This document shows positions 54,369 through 63,578 of a stretch of 64,000 nt of DNA, one piece after another. The notes beneath the pieces are model-generated. The model had not been told where the DNA came from, searched no databases, and saw only the letters and a program-made list of their open reading frames with translations. Both the position numbers and the translations under genes were made by a program. The DNA is from Yinghuangia seranimata. Lineage in GTDB: Bacteria; Actinomycetota; Actinomycetes; Streptomycetales; Streptomycetaceae. Positions within the stretch are counted from its first letter, which is position 1. Every line of letters begins with the position of its first letter. The stretch spans positions 186,001 through 250,000 of the forward strand of contig NZ_JASAOI010000023.1 in assembly GCF_029953285.1 (NCBI RefSeq), read 5' to 3'.

Positions 54369-54602
54369 ATGCGCCTGACCGCCGACGGTGTCACTCCCGT
54401 GGAGCGTCTGGTCCTCGTCAACCGGCTGACGGACGACGAGGGATACACCCTGGCCCTCGCCGAGCCGCTCTTCCTCGCGCCCGGCGACCGGGTCCTCGTG
54501 GAGCACGACGCGGTGACCGTCACCCGCGCCGGGGGCGCCGTGTTCTCGCCGGCCGCCTCGGCGGAGTGGCGCTGCCTCGGCCGCGGACGGGTGAGGGACT
54601 AG
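54369..54602 (+). CDS. small hypothetical protein
   Basis: 77 residues beginning MRLTADGVTPVERLVLVNRL. Short beta-rich segments (YTLALAEPLFLAPGDRVLVEHDAVTVTRAGGAVF) suggest a small barrel. No family is recognised. It converges on the MarR gene. Support is codon bias and position only. Confidence 0.4.
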   Translation: MRLTADGVTPVERLVLVNRLTDDEGYTLALAEPLFLAPGDRVLVEHDAVTVTRAGGAVFSPAASAEWRCLGRGRVRD

Positions 54603-54648
54603 CGGCCGACGGCAACCCGGGCCGGTGCGGTGCGCCGGGCCCGTGCGC

Positions 54649-55173
54649 CTAGCGGGCCGCCCTCGCCTCGGCCCCGAGTTCCGCGAGCCGGTTGAGCACC
54701 GGCAGTGCGCCCGCGAGCGCGGTGCGCTGCTCCGGGGTGAGCCGGTCGATGAGCGGCCGCAGGTGGCGGGCGCGGTCGGCGTGCCGGTCCTCGCCGATGC
54801 GGCGGCCGGCCGGGGTGATGTGGACGAGCACGGCGCGCCGGTCGGCCGGGTCGGGGCGGCGTTCGACGAGGCCGTCGCGTTCGAGCCGGGTGACGAGCTG
54901 GGTGATGCCGGGCTGGCTGACCTGCTCCGTCCTGGCGAGTTCCGTCAGCCGCATGGGGGCGGTGCGGGTGGCGAGGGTGTCGAGCACGGACAGCGTGGTG
55001 AACGACAGGCGTTCGAGCACCGGCAGGCGGATGTAGAAGCGGTTGAAGTTCTCGACGGCCGTGGCGAGGGCTTCCACGTCGAGTACGTCCAGCGCGTCGG
55101 GCGCGTCGGGGCGCGGGCCCGCGGGGGTGTGGTCGGGGTCCGCGGAACGGGCGGCGTGGGCGGTGTGGTCCAA
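54649..55173 (-). CDS. MarR-family transcriptional regulator
   Basis: 174 residues. The winged helix is RLTELARTEQVSQPGITQLVTRLERDGLVERRPDPADRRAVLVHITPAGRR (about 75-127), with the conserved DxR wing (ADRRAV). The N-terminal 40 residues are Pro/Asp-rich. It diverges from the GAPDH gene, and a MarR-like dyad lies in the spacer, so it probably represses or senses around that gene. Confidence 0.9.
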   Translation of the reverse strand: MDHTAHAARSADPDHTPAGPRPDAPDALDVLDVEALATAVENFNRFYIRLPVLERLSFTTLSVLDTLATRTAPMRLTELARTEQVSQPGITQLVTRLERDGLVERRPDPADRRAVLVHITPAGRRIGEDRHADRARHLRPLIDRLTPEQRTALAGALPVLNRLAELGAEARAAR

Positions 55174-55321
55174 GGGGGGCGTCCCGGGCGTCGTCGAAGT
55201 CGCCGGGGCCGCCCGGCGCGTGCGGTGCAGTGGTTGCTGCGGCGCGCGCGTGGGGGCGGTCGGCGGCGCGGGCGACGGGCTGAGGGTTGTCGTCCGCGGC
55301 GTAATCGTATCGCGCGTTTAT

Positions 55322-55334
55322 ATAAGTTCCTTAT
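55322..55334. promoter_or_regulatory. dyad ATAAG-TTC-CTTAT upstream of GAPDH
   Basis: A perfect 5-bp inverted pair in an AT-rich stretch of the MarR/GAPDH spacer (TTTATATAAGTTCC). It lies 73 bp before the GAPDH start and is a good candidate for the divergent MarR's site and the promoter. Confidence 0.5.
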
Positions 55335-55406
55335 GATGTTGTGTGCCGGCGCGCCGTCGACCTTCCGCGCCGGCGGCCCCGCCACGCCCGCAGAAAGGGA
55401 CCTCCC

Positions 55407-56423
<1,017 letters not shown>

Positions 56424-56434
56424 CCGGCGCACAG

Positions 56435-56452
56435 GCCCGGCACCCGCCGGGC
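56435..56452 (+). terminator. hairpin after gap
   Basis: GCCCGGC (56435-56441) pairs with GCCGGGC (56446-56452) around ACCC, twelve bases past the stop codon. Confidence 0.55.
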
Positions 56453-56622
56453 GGCGATGCCGGACCCGCCGCACCGACCGTCCCGCGGCCCCGCACCCGG
56501 ACACCCCGTCCCGGGAGCGGGGCCGCGCGCGTTCCGTGAGATCGTGCCCACCAGGGCAACCCCGCCGCCCACCCGAGCTGTTCAGCCGGTGACAGACACC
56601 GCAGACCCAGGGGGCGCCGTCC

Positions 56623-57162
56623 ATGGCCGCACACGACCCGCCGGGATTCCAGGAGTACATCGCCGCGCGCCGCGACCACCTCGTGCGCATCGGCGTCCTG
56701 CTCACCGGAGACCGGCACCACGCGGAGGACCTCGTCCAGGCCGCGCTCGTGCGCGTGTGGCCCAAGTGGACGCGGGTGAGCCGCGGCGACAACGTCGACG
56801 CGTACGTGCGCCGCGTGCTCACCAGCACGTTCCTCAACTGGCGGCGCCGCCTGTGGCACCGCGAGCACCCCACGGACCTCGGCGCGGACGCGGGGCTGCT
56901 CGCCCGCCCCGCCGCCGGCGACCCGTTCGCCGCCGTCGACACCTCCGACGTCCTCATCGCGGCGTTACGCGGCCTGCCGCCCCGGCAGCGGGCCGTGGTC
57001 GTCCTGCGCTTCTACGCCGACCTGAGCGAAGCCGACTGCGCGGACGCCCTCGGCTGCGGCGTCGGGACGATCAAGAGCCAGACCCACAAGGCACTCAAGA
57101 CCCTGCGCGCACTGCCCGCCCTGCGGGACGCGGCCACTTCGCACGGAAGGGTGGAGGCATGA
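56623..57162 (+). CDS. SigE-family ECF RNA polymerase sigma factor
   Basis: 179 residues from MAAHDPPGFQEYIAARRDHLVRIGVLLTGDRHHAEDLVQAALVRVWPKW; region 2 is GDRHHAEDLVQAAL, and YVRRVLTSTFLNWRRRLWHRE is region 2.4-like. Region 4 is LPPRQRAVVVLRFYADLSEADCADALGCGVGTIKSQTHKALKTLR. This is the streptomycete SigE/TIGR02983-like group. It overlaps the next gene by 4 nt (ATGA), and that gene may encode its membrane partner. Confidence 0.9.
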   Translation: MAAHDPPGFQEYIAARRDHLVRIGVLLTGDRHHAEDLVQAALVRVWPKWTRVSRGDNVDAYVRRVLTSTFLNWRRRLWHREHPTDLGADAGLLARPAAGDPFAAVDTSDVLIAALRGLPPRQRAVVVLRFYADLSEADCADALGCGVGTIKSQTHKALKTLRALPALRDAATSHGRVEA

Positions 57163-57926
57163 CCGCACGACACGAACACGACGACCCGCCCGCACGGGAC
57201 ACCGCACCGGGCGCCGACACGGACACGACACCCGTCGACACCGAACTGCTGAGCGCCGGACTCCGCGCCGGAGTCGCCCACGTCACCGCCGCGCCCGACC
57301 TGTACGCGCGGGTCGCCGAGGGCGCCCGCGCCCGCCGCCGGCGCCTCCGCACGGGAACGGCCATGGCCGTCGCCGCCGCGTGCGCCATCGCCGTGGCCGG
57401 CGTCGCGGACCCGCTCGGCTGGCGCGCCGACACCCCCGCGCGAACCGTCGCCGCGGACCCCGTCGGCACGCAGGGCCCGCTGCCGGCCACCGCGCCCATG
57501 TCGGCCCCGCGCGGAACGGCCGTGACGGAGTGCCCCGTCGGGCACCCGCAGCCCGCGAGCCCGGGCGTCACCGACGGCCCGATGCTGCCCCCGCACCCCG
57601 GGACCGTGCTGCTGTGCGTGTACAACGCGACGCACGACCCGTCCCAGAACCCCGTCAACCCCACGATCACCGGCACCGTCTACACCGGCGCCGACGCCGA
57701 CCGCATCGCCGCCAACATCAACGCCGTCCCGACCACGGCCTACACACCGACGGGGGGCCGGTGCTCCATGCTGGCGCCGAGGCCGGTGCTGTTCTTCCGC
57801 AACGCCGCCGGGAACGAGGCGGTCGCCGTGCTGGACGGCGACTGCTACAACATGTTCACCGACGGGCGCGTCCAGGCCCAGCTGCCCCAGGGACAGCACG
57901 GGATCGGCCCCTGGCTGCCGAGCTGA
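57159..57926 (+). CDS. membrane protein coupled to the sigma gene (possible anti-sigma)
   Basis: 255 residues from ATG 57159. One membrane helix (about 66-83, TAMAVAAACAIAVAGVA) follows a 60-residue cytoplasmic part and precedes an outside domain with four cysteines (TECPVG, LLCVYN, GRCSML, GDCYNM). No zinc anti-sigma motif (HxxxCxxC) is seen. The position suggests a partner to the sigma factor, but the helix of typical anti-sigmas is not recognisable. Confidence 0.7.
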   Translation: MTARHEHDDPPARDTAPGADTDTTPVDTELLSAGLRAGVAHVTAAPDLYARVAEGARARRRRLRTGTAMAVAAACAIAVAGVADPLGWRADTPARTVAADPVGTQGPLPATAPMSAPRGTAVTECPVGHPQPASPGVTDGPMLPPHPGTVLLCVYNATHDPSQNPVNPTITGTVYTGADADRIAANINAVPTTAYTPTGGRCSMLAPRPVLFFRNAAGNEAVAVLDGDCYNMFTDGRVQAQLPQGQHGIGPWLPS

Positions 57927-57981
57927 CCGCGCCCCCCGTCCGACGTGCACGAGCCCGCGCCGACCGGGGAAGCTGTGCAAC

Positions 57982-58815
57982 GTGAACACCACGACGCAGG
58001 ACGACCCACCGGACCACCCGGGCGGAACCCCCGCCCCGGCACCTGACGAGCCGGCACCCGGCCGCACGGCGAGCGGCGACCCGGCACCCGGCGACACAGC
58101 GGGTGGCGACACAGCGGGCACGGGCCCAGGTGGCCGTGCCGCCCCCGTCGCCGCGCCCTCCGCCGATCCCCCCGCCGGCTACCGCCGTTCCGCCGGCTCG
58201 CCGCGCGGCGAGGCCCGGCGGCGCGAACTCCTCGAGCTCGTCACCGCCGACCTGGCCGCGCACGGCATGGTCGACTTCTCGCTGCGCCGCGCCGCACGGG
58301 CCGCCGGGACCACCCACAAGGTGCTGCTGTACCACTTCGCGAGCGCGGACGACCTCCTGCGGCAGGCAGTCGTCCGACTGCGCGAGCGACGCATCGACGA
58401 GAGCATGTCCGCGGCGGGCGTCCCCCGCCCGGACGTCCCCGCCCCCGAGGGTGCTCCGACCGCGGGATCCGCGCCCCTGGAGGGGACGTTGTCGGACCGG
58501 GTCCGGGCGATGTGGCCCGTCGTCGTGGCCGAACAGGCGAGGGTGCTCGACCAGGCGATCGGCCTGGCGATGTACGACCCGGCCCGCCACGGCGAGTTGG
58601 CCTCCGGCGCGACCCACCAGTATTTGCCTGCCCTCATCGGCCTGTGCCCGCCCCAGTGGACGGACCGCCGCAAGCACGAGGTCGCCCACCTGATCCTGGG
58701 CGCGCTGCGCGGCTTCCTGATCGACGCCCGCACCCGCAACGCCCTCGACGGCGCCGCCGCCGGTCTGGAAGCCCTGGCCCGCGCCCTCGATCGCGAGGAG
58801 GCCGCGGGGGAGTAG
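57982..58815 (+). CDS. TetR-family transcriptional regulator
   Basis: 277 residues from GTG 57982. The first 75 residues are Pro/Gly/Asp-rich. The HTH is RRRELLELVTADLAAHGMVDFSLRRAARAAGTTHKVLLYHFASADDLLRQAV (about 77-130). The C-terminal domain contains IGLCPPQWTDRRKHEVAHLILGALRGFLIDARTR. It follows the membrane protein by 55 bp and may belong to the same transcript. The target is unknown. Confidence 0.88.
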   Translation: MNTTTQDDPPDHPGGTPAPAPDEPAPGRTASGDPAPGDTAGGDTAGTGPGGRAAPVAAPSADPPAGYRRSAGSPRGEARRRELLELVTADLAAHGMVDFSLRRAARAAGTTHKVLLYHFASADDLLRQAVVRLRERRIDESMSAAGVPRPDVPAPEGAPTAGSAPLEGTLSDRVRAMWPVVVAEQARVLDQAIGLAMYDPARHGELASGATHQYLPALIGLCPPQWTDRRKHEVAHLILGALRGFLIDARTRNALDGAAAGLEALARALDREEAAGE

Positions 58816-59012
58816 GGCCACCTGCCGGGAGTTCGAGGGTGGCGCACGCCGGGCTGTGCCGGGTGCGTGGACGGCTCGTGTCGGGGTCCCCACCCGGGCA
58901 TGCCCGAAGGCCATCCCTGGGCGGGGCGCCGGCGCGGATGAGCATGCCGAACCGGCAGGACTGAGTACCCGAACGCGTGTGTCGGCTACGTCGCCGCCCG
59001 CACGATGGCGGC

Positions 59013-59717
59013 ATGGAGAAGCAGAACTGGCGTTCGCGGCACTCGCCGCCGTCCGTGGACGGCGCACGAGAGTATGACGGCCGGCCCGGGGGCTCGCAGC
59101 CCCCGGTACCGGAACGCCCCGCGGAACAGACCGCATGGGTGGCGGGCGCCCTGCCACCCGGACATCCCCCTCCCGGCCCGTGGTGGCCACAGGCAGGAGA
59201 ACGGCAAGGTGTGCCGCTGTGGCAGCCGGCACCGGACTCGGGTCGCCCGCGCTGGGGGCGGGTCGTCGGAGCCGTCGCCGGGGGACTCTTCCTCGCGCTG
59301 TGCGCGGGCATGCTGGTTGCGGGCTACCTCGCGTTCCGCGGCCGAGACCCGGCCGGTGTCGAGCGCGAGACCCGGCACGACGTCGCCGTCGTGCTGGCCG
59401 CGCTCGGGCCGGACGCCGCCGCCGGCCCGGCCGTGACCACGACGTGGGACGCGTGTTCGAACGAACTGGCCCCGATCCAGCATGAGTTCAAGTACAGCTA
59501 CGCGGTCCGCGTGATCACCTCCGACCCGGACGCCACACTGGAGAAAGTCCTGGCGTACTGGCGGAAGAAGGGCCGCACGGTATGGGGCCGCCCCGGCGTC
59601 TGGTCCGTCGGCGCCATGGGGGACAGGGGAGGGTCCATGACCGTCTCGTACGTCGACAACGTCCTTCGGCTGGAGTCCACGTCGGAGTGCGTGCAGACCT
59701 CGTCCGACCCCGGATAG
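59013..59717 (+). CDS. single-pass membrane protein
   Basis: 234 residues from MEKQNWRSRHSPPS. A Pro-rich cytoplasmic N-terminus with many Trp (PPGHPPPGPWWPQ) is followed by one membrane helix (about 83-106, VVGAVAGGLFLALCAGMLVAGYL). The outside domain (about 120-234) contains VITSDPDATLEKVLAYWRKKGRTVWGRPGVWSVG and two cysteines. No family is recognised. It lies ahead of the FUSC gene in the same direction. Confidence 0.6.
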   Translation: MEKQNWRSRHSPPSVDGAREYDGRPGGSQPPVPERPAEQTAWVAGALPPGHPPPGPWWPQAGERQGVPLWQPAPDSGRPRWGRVVGAVAGGLFLALCAGMLVAGYLAFRGRDPAGVERETRHDVAVVLAALGPDAAAGPAVTTTWDACSNELAPIQHEFKYSYAVRVITSDPDATLEKVLAYWRKKGRTVWGRPGVWSVGAMGDRGGSMTVSYVDNVLRLESTSECVQTSSDPG

Positions 59718-59870
59718 ACCCGGCGACGGGGAGGGCGGGACTTCCGGGCGCGGGCGACCGGCGAGGCGGCGGTGGGCCGGCTGCCGGAGCTGCGGGGTGT
59801 TCAGGGGTCTCCGAGAATGGAGGCGAGGGCGGCAGGGCCCTGCGGCCGACGCGAGCGAGGGCGGGTCTCC

Positions 59871-62192
59871 ATGCCAGGTTCCGCCCGTCGGCGTCGTTCG
59901 GTGCCGCCGGGATCGACGGACAGGGTGGCCGAGCGCGGGACGCCTCCGGCGACCGGGCCCGCCCTGGACCGTCGGGCGGTCGTGCGGCGGGCGCTGCGCA
60001 TCACGCTCGCGGCCTCGTTCGGGTTCTACCTGTGCCGGTACGCACTGGACCAGCCCGTGATGGCGGTCTACGCGTTGTTCGGCGCCGTCGCGTTGGGCGC
60101 GCTGTCGCAGATCCCGGGCTCGGGAATCCAACGTGCGGCGGCCATCGCGGTCGCGCTGCCGATCGGTCTGGGGCTGGTCGCTGTAGGCACCGCGTTCGCG
60201 GTGGCCACCGCCACGGCGGTGGCCGGCATGGCCGTCGTGGGCTTCTGCCTGGCGTTCGCCGCCGTCGCCGGCCCGCGGCCGGCCGGCGCGGCGCAGGGAC
60301 TGCAACTGCTCTACATCCTCCCGTCGTTCCCGCCGTACGCGCCTGGCGAGCTGGTGCCGCGCCTGATCGGGGCGGGGCTGGGGATGGGCGCGCTTGCGGC
60401 GGCCGAGGCACTGGTGTGGCCGGAGCCGCGTGCGGCACCGTACCGCCGTGTGCTGGCCGACGCCGTCGACGCCGCGGGCCGGCTCGCCGCGCGCCTGGCA
60501 GAGGCGGCCCCCGGGGGCCCCGCGTACGCGGCCGTGGAGCCGAGCGCCTACGGGGAGCGGCTGCGCCCGTCGCGGCTGCCGCCCGCCGAGCGGCCGGCCG
60601 GTGCGGGCCGTACCGATCGCGCGCTCAACCAGGCGGGGAGCGCGACGCGTCAACTTCTCGCGCAGCTGCAGGCGCTCAGCGGCCGGCCCGCGGTTGCCGC
60701 CGATCCGGCGTCGGCCGCGCTGCTCGGGCGCGTCGCCGACGCGTGCCGGGACAGCAGTCGAGCGTTGTCGGGCGGACCGGCGCCCCCGGCGACCCGCATG
60801 GACGAGGCGATCCGCGACTTCCAGGCCGTGCGCCTGGCGGAGGCGCGTGAGCGTCCCGAGTCGCTGCCTTCGCTCGCGACGCTGCGGCGGCAGTCCGAGG
60901 TGCTGGCCGCCTCGGTGCCCGCGCTGATCCTCAAGTCGGCCGTACGGGTGGGCATCGACGGCCGCACGGCGTCGCCGCTGCACCCGGAGTCGCTGTTCTG
61001 GTACGTCCGCCGCCCCACCGCGGCGCTGTACTGGCACCGTGTCAGCGGGCACCTGACACCGCGCTCCGTGCACTTCCAGAACGCCGTGCGGATCACGGTC
61101 GGGCTGAGCGTCGCCAGGCTCGCCGCCGACGTCCTGGACCTGGCGCACGGATTCTGGGTGCTGCTGGCGGTGCTGACGCTGACGCGCACGAACGTCATGG
61201 GCACGTGGCGCAGCGTGCGTTCGGCCCTGGTCGGGACGTTCGCGGGGGCGCTGGCGGCGGCCGGGCTGCTGTTCGGATTCGGTACGCAGACCGACGCCTA
61301 TGCCGCGATGCTGGCTCCCGCGATGTTCGTCACCTTCAGCGTGGGCCCGATGCTCGGCATCGCCTGGGCGCAGGGGCTGTTCACCCTGATCGTGGCCTCG
61401 GCGTTCGCGCAGCTGGCGCCGTCCGACTGGCACTTGGCGCAGTCCCGGATGCTCGACGTGGCCGCGGGGTGTGTGATCGGGCTGGCGTGCGGGCTGCTCG
61501 CGTGGCCCCGCGGTGCGGGCTCGGAGGTGAGGCGGGCCATCGCGCACCTGATGCGTACGCTCGGTCCGACGATCGACGAGGCCACCGCGACCCTCGTGAC
61601 GTCGGCCGGAGCCGGGAGCCCGGGCCGGGACGCCGTGCCGTCCCCCGTGCCGTCCCCCGCGCCGTCCCCCGCGCCGCCCCATGCGCCGTCGTCTGCGCCG
61701 TCGCCTGTTCCGGTGCCCGAGCCGCCGCCGGACCAGTGGGTCCCGCCGGCGGTCGCGGCGGCACGGCACGCCCTGTACTTGGCCGACTCCTCGTTCGCCC
61801 AGTACCAGAGCGAGCAGGGCGGTTCCCTGGCCGGCCGGGTCGACTGGCAGGCCGCGCTCATCGCGGCGCATCACGCGCTGCTGGGCGCGCAGGAGCTGGT
61901 CGTCGGCCACGACCGGCCGCCGTCGCCCCTCGACCCCGCGGCCGTCGCCCGGGCACGGTCCCTGGCGGCGGCGTTGGCCCGGACCTGCGGCCGACTCGCG
62001 GACGACATGGCCGCCGGGGACGTGCCGCCGGCCGCGGCGCCCGCCCCGGCGCGGCTGATGCCGGTGTCCGACGGCCGAGGGGCGGTGCGAGCCGACGGGC
62101 GGTCGCTGCCGTTGCTCGTCGACCTCGAAGCCTGGCTGGACTCGGTGGCCCGCGATCTCGGACATGTACGGCCGAAGGAGCAGCGTCGCTGA
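59871..62192 (+). CDS. large FUSC-family membrane protein
   Basis: 773 residues from ATG 59871. Two membrane clusters (about 45-190 and 405-570) are separated by a soluble part, the FUSC/YccS architecture. The second cluster begins HFQNAVRITVGLSVARLAADVLDL and continues GFWVLLAVLTLTRTNVMGTWRSVRSALVGTFAGALAA. After it a Pro/Ser repeat linker (about 585-622) leads to a helical C-terminal domain. Such proteins form envelope exporters of aromatic acids or assemble with periplasmic adaptors; in an actinobacterium export alone is likely. Confidence 0.8.
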   Translation: MPGSARRRRSVPPGSTDRVAERGTPPATGPALDRRAVVRRALRITLAASFGFYLCRYALDQPVMAVYALFGAVALGALSQIPGSGIQRAAAIAVALPIGLGLVAVGTAFAVATATAVAGMAVVGFCLAFAAVAGPRPAGAAQGLQLLYILPSFPPYAPGELVPRLIGAGLGMGALAAAEALVWPEPRAAPYRRVLADAVDAAGRLAARLAEAAPGGPAYAAVEPSAYGERLRPSRLPPAERPAGAGRTDRALNQAGSATRQLLAQLQALSGRPAVAADPASAALLGRVADACRDSSRALSGGPAPPATRMDEAIRDFQAVRLAEARERPESLPSLATLRRQSEVLAASVPALILKSAVRVGIDGRTASPLHPESLFWYVRRPTAALYWHRVSGHLTPRSVHFQNAVRITVGLSVARLAADVLDLAHGFWVLLAVLTLTRTNVMGTWRSVRSALVGTFAGALAAAGLLFGFGTQTDAYAAMLAPAMFVTFSVGPMLGIAWAQGLFTLIVASAFAQLAPSDWHLAQSRMLDVAAGCVIGLACGLLAWPRGAGSEVRRAIAHLMRTLGPTIDEATATLVTSAGAGSPGRDAVPSPVPSPAPSPAPPHAPSSAPSPVPVPEPPPDQWVPPAVAAARHALYLADSSFAQYQSEQGGSLAGRVDWQAALIAAHHALLGAQELVVGHDRPPSPLDPAAVARARSLAAALARTCGRLADDMAAGDVPPAAAPAPARLMPVSDGRGAVRADGRSLPLLVDLEAWLDSVARDLGHVRPKEQRR

Positions 62193-62315
62193 CGCCGCCC
62201 AGGTGGCCTGACAGGCGTCCCCGCGCCGTGTGACGGGCGCGGGGTGCAGGGTGCGGGCTGCGGTCGTCCGGGTCCCGCGGGTGTGTTCGGGGTGGGGGCG
62301 GCTGGGACAATGTGC

Positions 62316-62329
62316 GAACCACGTGGTTC
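62316..62329. promoter_or_regulatory. 14-bp palindrome GAACCACGTGGTTC
   Basis: A perfect palindrome 88 bp upstream of the alpha/beta-hydrolase gene. It resembles TetR or MarR operators; no regulator gene is adjacent within the window. Confidence 0.5.
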
Positions 62330-62416
62330 ACTTTTGGGGTGGGTCGGCCGCGCGGAGGCGCCTCCGGCCCGGCACGTCGTCACGGCACCGCACCTTCCAG
62401 GGAACGGAACCACGCC

Positions 62417-63460
62417 ATGGACACGCCCTCCCGCACCGCCGCCACCGACCACCACGCCGACCCCGGCCGGGACGTGGGACCCGGCTTCGGACCCGACGCC
62501 GACGCCGGCACGGCCGACACCGTCGAACTGTCGGCCGGCCCCCTCGCCTACACCACCGCCGGTTCCGCGACCGGCCCCACGCTGGTCCTCCTGCACGGAC
62601 TGATGGGCGACGGCTCGCTCTGGGACGCCTGCGTCGCCGACCTGGCCGCCGACCACCGCTGCGTCGTCCCGACCCTCCCGCTCGGCGCCCACCGGCACGC
62701 CATGCGCGACGACGCCGACCTCTCCCTCACCCGCATCGCGGCCCTCGTCGGCGAGTTCCTCGACACGCTCGGCCTCGACGACGTCACGCTCGTCGGCAAC
62801 GACACCGGCGGCGCCCTCGTCCAACTGCTCATCGACGACGACGACGCCGCGCGCGACGCGACGCGCGAGGACGGGCGCCACGGGACGGACCGCGTCGCCC
62901 GTGTCGTGCTGGTCTCCTGCGACGCGTTCGACAACTACCCGCCCGGCCTCACCGGCCGGACCCTCGTCCTGACCGGGCGGCTCTCGCCGCGCCTGTTCGG
63001 CGCGTTCATGCAGCAGATGCGGCTGCGCCTCGTGCGTCGGCTGCCGATCGCGTTCGGCTGGCTGACCCGGCGCGGGGACGCCGCCACCGCGCGGTGGATG
63101 CGGCCCACGTACACGCGCAACGACATCCGCCGCGACACCGTGCGCGTGCTGCGCTCCGCCCGTGCCGACGCCCGCGCGCTCGCGGCCGCCGGCGAGCGGC
63201 TGCCCGCGTACGAACGGCCCGCGCTGGTGGTGTGGGCGTCCGAGGACCGCGTCATGCCGCCCGCCCACGGCCGCCGCCTCGCGGAACTGCTGCCGCAGGG
63301 CCGCCTGGTGGAGATCGACGACAGCCTGACCCTGATCCCGCTCGACCAGCCGGAGCGCCTGGCCGCCGCCATCCGCGAGTTCACCGCCGAGGGCCGCGGT
63401 TCCGCGGCGGGGGGCGCGGCGGAACCGGGACCCGCCGCCTCGGCGGCCACGGGGGACTGA
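62417..63460 (+). CDS. alpha/beta hydrolase, haloalkane-dehalogenase-like
   Basis: 347 residues from ATG 62417. LVLLHGLMGDGSLWDACVADL is the oxyanion region, and VTLVGNDTGGALVQLL is the nucleophile elbow with Asp where serine hydrolases have Ser. The acid is in VVWASEDRVMPP. At the C-terminus the usual histidine is not where expected: VEIDDSLTLIPLDQPERLA. With Asp nucleophile and no clear His it may be a divergent dehalogenase/epoxide-hydrolase relative or inactive. The first 45 residues are low-complexity. Confidence 0.78.
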   Translation: MDTPSRTAATDHHADPGRDVGPGFGPDADAGTADTVELSAGPLAYTTAGSATGPTLVLLHGLMGDGSLWDACVADLAADHRCVVPTLPLGAHRHAMRDDADLSLTRIAALVGEFLDTLGLDDVTLVGNDTGGALVQLLIDDDDAARDATREDGRHGTDRVARVVLVSCDAFDNYPPGLTGRTLVLTGRLSPRLFGAFMQQMRLRLVRRLPIAFGWLTRRGDAATARWMRPTYTRNDIRRDTVRVLRSARADARALAAAGERLPAYERPALVVWASEDRVMPPAHGRRLAELLPQGRLVEIDDSLTLIPLDQPERLAAAIREFTAEGRGSAAGGAAEPGPAASAATGD

Positions 63461-63513
63461 TCCCGTCCCGGAGACGGCCGTTCCACGCCGCAGGCCGAGC
63501 GAACGGCACACGG

Positions 63514-63552
63514 GCCCGGCCCCGTTCCCGTATCCGGGGAGCGGGACCGGGC
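63514..63552. terminator. imperfect hairpin between convergent genes
   Basis: GCCCGGCCCCG (63514-63524) and CGGGACCGGGC (63542-63552) pair with one mismatch around a 17-nt loop, between the alpha/beta hydrolase and the convergent SDR. Confidence 0.5.
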
Positions 63553-63578
63553 TCGCGCTCACGACTCGTCCGTGCCCG

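Noticed and set aside
58986-62165. A roughly 1060-codon minus-strand open frame opposite the FUSC gene
   Set aside because: Very long antisense frames are expected in DNA this GC-rich. The predicted protein is an Arg/Gly/His/Pro-rich mix without domains, and the FUSC protein on the other strand has proper membrane helices.
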